In this document: piece after piece, positions 1 to 5,322 of the stretch | How the letters are laid out: every line of letters begins with the position of its first letter | Numbering within the stretch: position 1 is the first letter of the stretch | DNA from: an uncultured Faecalibacterium sp. | Lineage (GTDB): Bacteria > Bacillota > Clostridia > Oscillospirales > Ruminococcaceae | DNA: 7,715 nucleotides | Direction of reading: 5' to 3' | NCBI GenBank assembly: GCA_937915335.1 | Contig: CALDLZ010000390.1 | Location: 1-7,715, forward strand | Position numbers and translations under genes: made by a program | The notes under the pieces: generated by a model | What the model was told of the DNA's origin: nothing | The model's input: the letters and a program-made list of their open reading frames with translations, nothing else | Database searches by the model: none

Positions 1-321
1 CAGCAATGCGTCAATATGTTCAATCAGGGCTTTCAGTTTGTTGACTGCATCTGTATTGAAATCAAGCGAATAATAGACCATCGTACCTTCTTTATGCGCA
101 TAGACAAACCCTGCATCTTTCAGAATCTGCATATGATGGGATACAGCGGGTCGGGATAAATTCGTTTTCTCTGCAATGCCAACCACCCTTGTACCACTGC
201 ATTTTTCCATTATCATAAGAGCAATCAAATGCTGTCTGGTTTCGTCGCCGATCGCTGTGAGTATCTTCTGACAATCTTTGAATTCAGATCGCAGTTTTAA
301 GGATTCTTCTTTTGAGTCCAT
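1..321 (-). CDS. ArsR-family winged-helix transcriptional regulator, 3' end cut off by the window edge
   Basis: Read from ATG at 321 on the minus strand, 107 codons run open to the window edge with no stop, so the C-terminus is missing. The protein begins MDSKEESLKLRSEF. The helix-turn-helix lies at about residues 47-71, with recognition helix LSRPAVSHHMQILKDAG, followed by the wing HKEGTMVYYSL (76-86); this is the classic ArsR/SmtB layout. Such proteins are usually dimeric repressors released by a metal, redox or other small signal. The ELCVCDL metal-binding motif of ArsR itself is absent and the only cysteines are C17 and C41, so the signal cannot be named. GAGGTG at 328-333 is a ribosome binding site at proper spacing and supports the start. 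The codons are AT-rich (two hand-counted 60-base lines are about 40-42% GC, against 58-70% in sampled lines of tadA and sigA), which suggests a different origin from its neighbours. The family call is firm; the function is unknown. Confidence 0.88.
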   Translation of the reverse strand, partial: MDSKEESLKLRSEFKDCQKILTAIGDETRQHLIALMIMEKCSGTRVVGIAEKTNLSRPAVSHHMQILKDAGFVYAHKEGTMVYYSLDFNTDAVNKLKALIEHIDALL

Positions 322-342
322 ACCGTTCACCTCGTCTGTTCA

Positions 343-384
343 TTTGCTTGAGCAGTCTTATTGTACCATATATTTTCGAGCAAA
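343..384 (-). promoter_or_regulatory. Promoter and candidate operator of the ArsR-family gene
   Basis: On the minus strand TACAAT (360-365) fits a -10 box about 40 bases before the start codon; no good -35 box is seen. The arms TTTGCTTGA (343-351) and TCGAGCAAA (376-384) are inverted repeats with one mismatch in nine, placed evenly on either side of the -10 box. ArsR-family repressors usually bind dyads over their own promoters, so autoregulation is inferred. The 24-base gap between arms is wider than in typical ArsR operators. Confidence 0.45.
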
Positions 385-445
385 GTGCATCCGTAAAGAA
401 AATCAAGACGGTTGGTTTTCCGAAATTACATTTTATCCCCGATAT

Positions 446-496
446 GCAAAAAGCCCCATGCCAACACCTTTGCGGTGCGGACATGGGACTTTTTGC
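446..496 (-). terminator. Strong hairpin terminator, most likely ending degV-strand transcription
   Basis: Bases 446-460 pair with 482-496 in a stem of 15 positions with one mismatch (C454/A488). The loop holds a small inner hairpin (CACC/GGTG). On the minus strand the stem ends in GGGGCTTTTT, a typical rho-independent terminator. It lies about 120 bases past the degV stop and upstream of the arsR-like promoter, so it separates those two transcripts. The stem is flanked by A and T runs and could also work on the plus strand, but no plus-strand gene ends here. Confidence 0.75.
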
Positions 497-505
497 TTCC
501 TCGGC

Positions 506-601
506 CTAGCCGGGTACTCGTAACCAATCCTGACAGGCAGCTGCCATGTCATTTCTCGAAAACTGTTTTACGAACACCAAGCTTAAGAGCAGTTCCTCTT
601 T
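506..601 (-). pseudogene. Possible C-terminal remnant of a lost gene (31 codons, no start)
   Basis: Between a TAA at 602-604 and a TAG at 506-508, one minus-strand frame reads 31 codons. The middle and end read VFVKQFSRNDMAAACQDW and then LRVPG before the stop. The composition looks protein-like and the stop sits just before the 446-496 terminator, as for a normal gene end. There is no clear start codon with a ribosome binding site. I do not recognise the peptide, and 31 codons can stay open by chance. The rest of the 322-616 gap holds only the promoter, dyad, terminator and palindrome listed separately. Confidence 0.18.
531..551. repeat. 21-base near-perfect palindrome
   Basis: GGCAGCTGCC (536-545) is a perfect 10-base palindrome. 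It is flanked by TGACA (531-535) and TGTCA (547-551), offset by one extra A at 546. It could be a binding site for a dimeric protein, a small hairpin with an AGCT loop, or chance symmetry inside a gene remnant. Confidence 0.4.
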
Positions 602-616
602 TTATATGTGTGGAAA

Positions 617-1471
617 TTACAATGTGAACCCTTCATCGAAAAACGCCAGACCAAAGGCACCGGGGCCGGCGTGGGTACCGATGACACAACCGATCTGCCG
701 GACGAGGGCCTCGTTCCGGTTCAGATTATCCTGCAAATAGGTCTGGATGGGGTGCACCTCACGAGGGGAGAGGGTGTAGCCTGCCAGCGCGTCAAAGCGA
801 GGGCTGATGCCGCCCAGTTCCTCCACCTTCTTGAACAGGGCGACATAAGCCCCGGGCAGGCCCCGGGCCTTGCCCGCCATGGCGACCTTACCCTCTCTGA
901 TGGAGATGAGGGGCTTGATGCCCAGCATTCCGCCGGCCACAGCCACGGCGGCGGGCAGGCGGCCGCCCTTGCGCAGATACTTCAGATCGTCGATGACGGC
1001 CACCAGATGCAGGTGCTCCTTGGCGTGCTCGAGGATGGCGGCGATTTGTCCGGCAGTCTTTCCGGCATCCCGCAGCTGGACGGCCAGACGCACCAGCAGG
1101 CCCTCACCCAGACAGACGTTCTCGGAATCGAGGAAGAGGACGTTGTCCACATTGGCCATGTCGGCGGCCAGTTTGGCGCACTGGTAGGTGCCGGACAGCT
1201 CGTGGGAGAGAAAGATGCCGATGACCTCATCCCCGGCGGCGGCCGCCTCGATGAAAAAGCGCTCGAACAGTTCGGGGCTGGGCTGGCTGGTGGTGGGCAG
1301 TTTACGGCACTGGGCCATGATGCCGTAATATTCGGTGGGAGTCATGTCCACGCCGTCCCGGAGCACGGTGCCGTCCTCCAGCGTGACGTTCAAAGGAATG
1401 ACGGTCACGCCCAGCTGCTCGGCTTCGGCGGGCAGGATGTCAGACGCGGAATCGGTGAGAATGCGGATCAT
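617..1471 (-). CDS. DegV/FakB-family fatty-acid-binding protein
   Basis: This is a 284-residue protein of full family length. DegV/FakB proteins bind a fatty acid and, in systems with the kinase FakA, present it for phosphorylation so that exogenous fatty acids can enter phospholipids; they are cytoplasmic. Family motifs appear in order: TDSASDI (6-12), TSQPSP (61-66), LSHELSGTY (88-96), DSENVCLGEG (115-124), LKYLRKGGR (163-171), GIKPLI (184-189) and THAGPGAFG (266-274). The start is placed at MIRILTDSASDI because GGGAGGT (1480-1486) lies at normal spacing before ATG 1471; an in-frame ATG 51 bases upstream has no such site and would add residues not typical of the family. A sigma-A promoter lies about 65 bases upstream. 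No fakA is visible, so its partner and ligand are unknown. Confidence 0.93.
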   Translation of the reverse strand: MIRILTDSASDILPAEAEQLGVTVIPLNVTLEDGTVLRDGVDMTPTEYYGIMAQCRKLPTTSQPSPELFERFFIEAAAAGDEVIGIFLSHELSGTYQCAKLAADMANVDNVLFLDSENVCLGEGLLVRLAVQLRDAGKTAGQIAAILEHAKEHLHLVAVIDDLKYLRKGGRLPAAVAVAGGMLGIKPLISIREGKVAMAGKARGLPGAYVALFKKVEELGGISPRFDALAGYTLSPREVHPIQTYLQDNLNRNEALVRQIGCVIGTHAGPGAFGLAFFDEGFTL

Positions 1472-1536
1472 AAGAAATACCTCCCAAGGAGTCAAGGCCG
1501 GGATATCCGACCAAATCATCAAAAAAGTCGTATAGA

Positions 1537-1565
1537 AATATACCAGACGGATCGAGAAATGTCAA
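1537..1565 (-). promoter_or_regulatory. Sigma-A promoter of the degV-family gene
   Basis: On the minus strand TTGACA (1560-1565) is separated by exactly 17 bases from TATATT (1537-1542). That is a perfect -35 box, optimal spacing and a good -10 box. The predicted leader to ATG 1471 is about 60 bases. Confidence 0.82.
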
Positions 1566-1613
1566 TTGTTTGAACGAAAATTTCTTCGCATTTTCGCAAT
1601 TCCTGCACCCTTC

Positions 1614-1643
1614 TTGCACAAACTGGCCGAAACATGATACAAT
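1614..1643 (+). promoter_or_regulatory. Sigma-A promoter of the CPBP protease-tadA operon
   Basis: TTGCAC (1614-1619), an 18-base spacer and TACAAT (1638-1643) lie upstream of the operon. TG at 1635-1636 makes an extended -10 element, TGATACAAT. Transcription would start near 1650, leaving a leader of about 30 bases before ATG 1683. It is divergent from the degV-family promoter, with the two -35 boxes about 50 bases apart. Confidence 0.72.
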
Positions 1644-1682
1644 AAATATCAAGTGCTGCGAAGAAGAGAGGGGGCAGGGAGG

Positions 1683-2096
1683 ATGCAGGAACAGAACCGT
1701 CATCGCCTGCGGGCGGTGGGCATTGCGGCCCTTGCCTGGGCCGGGCTGGCCGCTGTCTGGACGATGCTTGTCCCCGGCGGGGCGGCAGAACTGCCGCAGG
1801 GGTTGGCCGGGGGAGTGCGTAGCCTGCTGGTGCTGCCGTTGGCCGAGGAGCTGATCTTCCGGGGTGCGCTGCTCCGCATCCTGCGCCCATTGGGCCGGAA
1901 CCCGGCCATTCTGGGGCAGGCGGTGCTCTTTGCGGCCCTGCACGGCACCCTGACGGAAAAGTGCTATGCCCTGGGCATGGGGCTCATCTTCGGGTGGGCC
2001 GCCGAGGGGACCGGCAGTCCTGCGCCCGGGGTGGTGCTGCATATCCTGAACAATGGGCTGGTGCTGGCCCGGGCGCTGGCAGAAGGGAGAATGTGA
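1683..2096 (+). CDS. Small CPBP-family (Abi/CAAX-protease-like) intramembrane metalloprotease
   Basis: A 137-residue, strongly hydrophobic protein. The CPBP signature is complete: EELIFRG (55-61, the glutamate pair and arginine), FAALH (83-87) and HILNN (120-124). In this family these residues bind the metal and cleave substrates within the membrane. About four or five membrane segments can be drawn (near 11-30, 44-67, 74-90, 95-108 and 114-132). Most family members exceed 200 residues, so this one is close to a minimal catalytic core. ATG 1683 is chosen because AGAGGGGG ends about eight bases upstream; an in-frame GTG at 1653 is too close to the predicted transcription start. Its TGA overlaps the tadA ATG, which implies translational coupling. 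Roles in the family include prenyl-protein processing and bacteriocin immunity, but none can be assigned here. Confidence 0.8.
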   Translation: MQEQNRHRLRAVGIAALAWAGLAAVWTMLVPGGAAELPQGLAGGVRSLLVLPLAEELIFRGALLRILRPLGRNPAILGQAVLFAALHGTLTEKCYALGMGLIFGWAAEGTGSPAPGVVLHILNNGLVLARALAEGRM

Positions 2097-2584
2097 TGAC
2101 CGACTATGAACTGATGGGCGCGGCGCTGGAGGAAGCCGCCAAGGCCGCTGCCCTGGGCGAGGTGCCCGTGGGTGCCGTGGTGGCCCGGGACGGAGAGATC
2201 ATTGCCGCCGCCCACAACACCCGGGAGACCGGGAAAAACGCCCTCCACCACGCCGAGCTGCTGGCCATCGACGCGGCTTGCAAAAAGCTGGGGGGCTGGC
2301 GGCTGTGGCAGTGTGATCTCTTCGTCACGCTGGAGCCCTGCCCCATGTGCAGCGGCGGCATCATCAACAGCCGGATCAGGCGGGTGGTCTACGGAGCGGC
2401 GGATCCCAAGGCCGGGTGCTGCGGCAGCGTGACCGACCTGTTCGCCCTGCCCTTCAACCACCACCCGGTGGTGGAGAGCGGTCTGCGGGCCGAGGAAGCG
2501 CAGGCGCTGTTACAGCAGTTTTTCCTCCAATTGCGGGAAAAACGGGCCGCAAAGCCCCGCTGGAAACCGCCTGTTCAGCCCTGA
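2096..2584 (+). CDS. tadA: tRNA adenosine(34) deaminase TadA
   Basis: This 162-residue enzyme deaminates adenosine 34 in the anticodon of tRNA-Arg(ACG) to inosine, which widens codon reading; it is normally essential. The zinc deaminase signature is complete: HAE at 52-54 (zinc ligand H52, proton-shuttle E54) and PCPMC at 81-85 (zinc ligands C82 and C85). GEVPVGAVV near the N-terminus and VVYGAADPKAGCCGS (97-111) are typical of TadA. The start ATG overlaps the upstream TGA by one base (TGATG), and AAGGGAG lies about eight bases before it, so it is the second gene of a two-gene operon. The tail KRAAKPRWKPPVQP is basic. A terminator follows directly. In Bacillus the SRP RNA gene lies after tadA; it is not recognisable here. 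Confidence 0.96.
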   Translation: MTDYELMGAALEEAAKAAALGEVPVGAVVARDGEIIAAAHNTRETGKNALHHAELLAIDAACKKLGGWRLWQCDLFVTLEPCPMCSGGIINSRIRRVVYGAADPKAGCCGSVTDLFALPFNHHPVVESGLRAEEAQALLQQFFLQLREKRAAKPRWKPPVQP

Positions 2585-2590
2585 AAACGT

Positions 2591-2640
2591 GAAAAAAAGT
2601 GGGAACCACGAGAAAAACGGCGGTTCCCACTTTCTTTTTT
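2591..2640 (+). terminator. Rho-independent terminator after tadA
   Basis: AAAGTGGGAACC (2596-2607) pairs perfectly with GGTTCCCACTTT (2622-2633) over 12 base pairs. The loop is 14 bases and a CTTTTTT tract follows. It ends the CPBP-tadA operon seven bases after the stop codon. Confidence 0.93.
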
Positions 2641-2650
2641 CGCTGAATTG

Positions 2651-2659
2651 TGCTATATT
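2651..2659 (+). promoter_or_regulatory. Extended -10 promoter for the leader and SDR gene
   Basis: TGCTATATT is an extended -10 element (TG at 2651-2652, TATATT at 2654-2659). The -35 position falls in the U-tract side of the preceding terminator (TTTCTT, 2631-2636) and matches poorly, as is common for extended -10 promoters. Transcription would start near 2666. Confidence 0.55.
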
Positions 2660-2665
2660 ATTTAA

Positions 2666-2829
2666 TGGTAACTTGTCGAAACCACACGCACAGACCAGTG
2701 GGCTCGCCGCAGGACCGGCCTTGACCGGAGAGTGGAGCAGAGCGCAGCCCGGGGGTGCGGCGGCGGGCAAGACCTTCCTGCCTGTGAAGATTTTTGCGGG
2801 CAGAGAACAAGCGACAGGAGGGCTGACTC
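2666..2829 (+). promoter_or_regulatory. Long GC-rich structured leader of the SDR gene; class not recognised
   Basis: About 164 bases lie between the predicted transcription start and the start codon, without a credible reading frame. Three helices can be drawn by hand. GCTCGCCGC (2702-2710) pairs with GCGGCGGGC (2760-2768) over nine pairs with one wobble; inside it CCGG (2715-2718) pairs with CCGG (2725-2728). CTGCCTG (2778-2784) pairs with CGGGCAG (2797-2803) over seven pairs with one wobble. TGTCG near the 5' end can also pair with CGACA just before the ribosome binding site. No internal terminator is seen, so if it is regulatory it may act on translation. It matches no riboswitch or SRP RNA core that I know. 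Confidence 0.4.
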
Positions 2830-3732
2830 TTGTACGATGATGAATTTGAACTGACCTTTGACCTGAACGACGAGGACGAGGCACCCAAGGCCCCGGCACC
2901 GGAACCATCCCCGGAGCCGGAAACGGAACCGGCCCCGCAGGAACAGGCACCCGCGGAGCCTGCGCCGGAAAAGCCGGAAGCGCCTGAACAGCTCCAGGCA
3001 CCCGCAGCCAACGGGCGCTGTGTGCTGATCTCGGGCGGCGACCGGGGCATCGGGGCCGCTGCGGCCCATGCCTTCTGGCAGGAGGGCTACCGGGTGGCGG
3101 TGCTCTACCACACCCATGCCGAAGCGGCGGCAGCGCTGGAAGAGGAGCTGCCGGGCCTGCTGGCCGTCCAGTGTGACGTGGCATCCCGCGCCAGCTGTGA
3201 GGTGGCATTCCACACCGTGGAACAGGCGCTTGGGCATGTGGATGTGCTGGTGAGCAATGCGGGCATCGCCCAGCAGAAGCTTTTCACCGACATCACCCCG
3301 GAGGAATGGCAGCACATGCTGGATGTGAACCTGACCGGCGCGTTCCACCTGTGCCAGCTGGCCCTGCCGGGCATGATCCGCCGTAAGGCGGGCCGCATCC
3401 TGACCGTGAGCAGCATGTGGGGCCAGACCGGCGGCAGCTGCGAGGTGCATTACTCCGCTGCCAAGGCGGGCCTCATCGGCCTGACCAAGGCCCTTGCCAA
3501 AGAGGAAGGGCCCAGCGGCATCACCGTGAACTGCGTGGCCCCGGGTGTCATTGACACCGATATGATGGCTGCCTTTACGGCAGAGGACAAAGCCGCACTG
3601 GCCGAGGAGACCCCCGTGGGCCGTCTGGGCAGTGCGGACGAGGTCGCGCGGCTGCTGGTATTTCTGGCCGGGGAAAACGCCGGGTATATCACCGGGCAGG
3701 TGTTCGGCGTGAACGGCGGTCTGGTGATTTGA
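2830..3732 (+). CDS. FabG-like short-chain dehydrogenase/reductase with acidic Pro/Glu-rich N-terminal extension
   Basis: A 300-residue protein in two parts. Residues 1-60 start with the acidic segment MYDDEFELTFDL and continue as a Pro/Glu/Ala-rich, probably disordered stretch. From about residue 62 it is a classical SDR: cofactor loop SGGDRGIG (68-75), NAG (143-145), N167, S195, Y208 and K212 (YSAAK), and PGVIDTDM (238-245). The S195-Y208-K212 spacing is that of FabG (3-oxoacyl-ACP reductase). It probably reduces a keto group with NAD(P)H, but no fatty-acid genes adjoin it and the substrate is unknown. The start is TTG 2830: an in-frame TGA lies six bases upstream (2824-2826), AGGAGGG (2816-2822) is ideally placed, and the next in-frame ATG is deep in the enzyme domain. 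FabG is normally about 245 residues, so the extension is extra. The SDR family is certain; calling it fabG would be a guess. Confidence 0.9.
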   Translation: MYDDEFELTFDLNDEDEAPKAPAPEPSPEPETEPAPQEQAPAEPAPEKPEAPEQLQAPAANGRCVLISGGDRGIGAAAAHAFWQEGYRVAVLYHTHAEAAAALEEELPGLLAVQCDVASRASCEVAFHTVEQALGHVDVLVSNAGIAQQKLFTDITPEEWQHMLDVNLTGAFHLCQLALPGMIRRKAGRILTVSSMWGQTGGSCEVHYSAAKAGLIGLTKALAKEEGPSGITVNCVAPGVIDTDMMAAFTAEDKAALAEETPVGRLGSADEVARLLVFLAGENAGYITGQVFGVNGGLVI

Positions 3733-3766
3733 ACCACCCGGCGGCGGCAAAACTATGAGACGATAT

Positions 3767-3794
3767 CACTTACGGCGCAGCCAGCGCCGCAGTG
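3767..3794 (+). repeat. Hairpin in the gap before sigA
   Basis: CGGCGC (3773-3778) pairs with GCGCCG (3784-3789) around a five-base loop. CACT (3767-3770) and AGTG (3791-3794) extend the stem beyond a small internal loop. No T-run follows, so it is not a simple terminator. It ends two to three bases before the AAGGAG ribosome binding site of sigA and might affect RNA stability or translation. Confidence 0.45.
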
Positions 3795-3810
3795 AAAAGG
3801 AGAGAGCGAA

Positions 3811-5193
3811 ATGGGCATGACTTTGAAGGAACTGTTGACGAAGGGCGAGGGCACCCTGACGGCGGGTGAGGCCAAGGCTTTGGCTTCACAGTGCCGGATG
3901 GATGTGGAGACGCTTTACACGCTTCTGGAGGAGCGCGGCATCAAAATTCTGGATGACGAGGCCGACGGAGAGACCAGCCTGGATGTGGAAGGCATTATGG
4001 CGGAGGTCGAAAATGCAGAGGCCAACAGCGACGAGCTGGGCCTGAACGAAGAAACTGAGGAAGAGCCTGAAGAGAACCCTGCGGATCTGAAGGCCGCTAT
4101 GGATGAGCTGCTGGACGACCCCGTGAAGAACTACCTCAAGCAGATCGGCCAGATCCCGCTGCTGAGCGCCGAGCAGGAGGTGGATCTGAGCAAGCGCATC
4201 CACGCCGGTGCCGAGGCCGCCCACATCCTTCAGGCCGACCGTCAGAAGTACGGCGCGCCCGAGTACATCAAGAAGAACAGCGCCCGCTTCTCGTTCGAGG
4301 AGGACGAGAACAGCCGGAGCTACACCGAGGATCTGGACGAGGACGGCAACGCCAAGCCCAGTGAGGATGACGAGGAAAAGGCTGCCGAAGAGGAAGCCAT
4401 GGAGGCTGTGGAAAACGGCCCTCTGACCGAGGAGCGCCGTCAGGAGCTGCTCAAGATCCGCCGCGACGGCCTGAACGCCCGCCGCAGTCTGAGCGAAGCC
4501 AACCTGCGTCTGGTGGTTTCCATCGCCAAGAAGCACGTCGGCCATAACCTGGCGTTCCTGGATCTGATCCAGGAGGGCAACATCGGCCTGATCAAGGCTG
4601 CCGAGAAGTTTGACTGCGACCGCGGCTTCCGTTTCTCCACCTACGCCACCTGGTGGATCCGTCAGGCTATCACCCGTGCCATTGCGGATCAGGCTCGTAC
4701 CATCCGCATCCCGGTGCACATGGTCGAGACCATCAACCGGATGCGTCAGGCTACCAACCAGCTGGTCTACCAGAACGGCCACGAGCCCACCCCCGAGGAG
4801 CTGGCAAAGGCCATGGATATGAGCGTTGAGCGTGTGCGCGAGATCCAGCGCATGGCGCAGGAACCCGCCAGCCTGGAAAGTCCCGTGGGCGAGGAGGAGG
4901 ATTCCTCCCTGGGTGATTTCGTCGCCGACGAGAACGCCGAGGCCCCCGGCAAGGCCGCTGACCGTGCCATGGTGGCCCAGCAGATCAATCAGGCCCTCAA
5001 GAGCCTGACCCCCCGTGAGGAAAAGGTCATTCGCCTGCGCTTTGGCCTGGATGATGGTCGTCCCCGCACGCTGGAGGAAGTCGGCCGCGATTTCGGTGTC
5101 ACCCGTGAGCGTGTCCGCCAGATCGAGGCCAAGGCCATCCGCAAGCTGCACAGCCGCAAGTGCCTGGCCCTGCTGAACGGCCTGATCGAGTAA
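3811..5193 (+). CDS. sigA: Primary (housekeeping) RNA polymerase sigma factor SigA/RpoD
   Basis: This 460-residue sigma-70 protein directs core RNA polymerase to housekeeping promoters. Regions appear in order: a 1.1-like N-terminus (about 4-50), an acidic linker (about 50-100), region 1.2 ([21 protein letters not shown], 103-123, quoted here only as a span beginning DPVKNYL), regions 2.1-2.4 (about 225-300, with [18 protein letters not shown] and [17 protein letters not shown]), region 3 (about 301-370) and regions 4.1-4.2 (about 385-452, with [19 protein letters not shown]). Region 2.4 and the 4.2 recognition helix are canonical, so -10 TATAAT and -35 TTGACA are expected. About 85 residues (roughly 136-222), highly acidic at 162-201, sit between regions 1.2 and 2.1 where Bacillus SigA has almost none. 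AAGGAG (3797-3802) sets the start. The gene is not next to dnaG as in many Firmicutes. No strong promoter is seen in the 78-base gap, so read-through from the SDR gene is possible. Confidence 0.97.
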   Translation: MGMTLKELLTKGEGTLTAGEAKALASQCRMDVETLYTLLEERGIKILDDEADGETSLDVEGIMAEVENAEANSDELGLNEETEEEPEENPADLKAAMDELLDDPVKNYLKQIGQIPLLSAEQEVDLSKRIHAGAEAAHILQADRQKYGAPEYIKKNSARFSFEEDENSRSYTEDLDEDGNAKPSEDDEEKAAEEEAMEAVENGPLTEERRQELLKIRRDGLNARRSLSEANLRLVVSIAKKHVGHNLAFLDLIQEGNIGLIKAAEKFDCDRGFRFSTYATWWIRQAITRAIADQARTIRIPVHMVETINRMRQATNQLVYQNGHEPTPEELAKAMDMSVERVREIQRMAQEPASLESPVGEEEDSSLGDFVADENAEAPGKAADRAMVAQQINQALKSLTPREEKVIRLRFGLDDGRPRTLEEVGRDFGVTRERVRQIEAKAIRKLHSRKCLALLNGLIE

Positions 5194-5210
5194 TCATAGC
5201 ATCGCATTGA

Positions 5211-5250
5211 AAAAAGAGTGCTTCCGCCAATCGGCAGGAGCACTCTTTTT
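5211..5250 (+). terminator. Strong terminator after sigA
   Basis: Bases 5211-5228 pair with 5233-5250 over 17 of 18 positions, including one wobble and one mismatch (C5225/A5236). The loop is AATC and the stem ends in CTTTTT. The flanking A and T runs make it able to act in both directions. It begins 17 bases after the sigA stop. Confidence 0.93.
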
Positions 5251-5260
5251 GCATTCGGGA

Positions 5261-5289
5261 ACATATTCCCCAGCCCTGCCCCATATACT
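5261..5289 (+). promoter_or_regulatory. Candidate promoter of the DUF4830-like gene, resembling sigma-E sites
   Basis: TATACT (5284-5289) is an acceptable sigma-A -10 box, but no -35 box lies 16-18 bases upstream. ACATATT (5261-5267), 14 bases and CATATACT (5282-5289) differ at about one position in each half from the Bacillus sporulation sigma-E consensus. Which factor reads it cannot be told from sequence. The leader would be about 25 bases. Confidence 0.4.
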
Positions 5290-5322
5290 CTTTCCAGAAC
5301 ACAACGGGTGGGAGGGAACGGC

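Noticed and set aside
497..545. tRNA fragment or attachment site in the degV-arsR gap
   Set aside because: No T-loop sequence, acceptor stem or CCA end could be found, and no second copy that would form a direct-repeat pair is in the window.
617..1522. Longer 301-residue start for the degV-family gene
   Set aside because: The upstream ATG lacks a ribosome binding site and adds a non-family N-terminus, and the internal ATG has GGGAGGT at the right spacing.
608..1573. Long plus-strand open frame of 321 codons opposite the degV-family gene
   Set aside because: It is the antisense shadow of a GC-rich gene with clear family motifs; its translation is Gly/Gln/Asp/His-rich low-complexity and it has no ribosome binding site.
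2666..2829. SRP RNA gene after tadA, as in Bacillus
   Set aside because: The domain IV core with its GGAA-type loop and AGCA bulge is not found. CCGGAGAGTGGAGCAG is only loosely similar and does not close the needed hairpin.
3886..5151. Minus-strand open frame of 421 codons opposite sigA
   Set aside because: Antisense shadow; sigA covers the same bases with all conserved regions intact.
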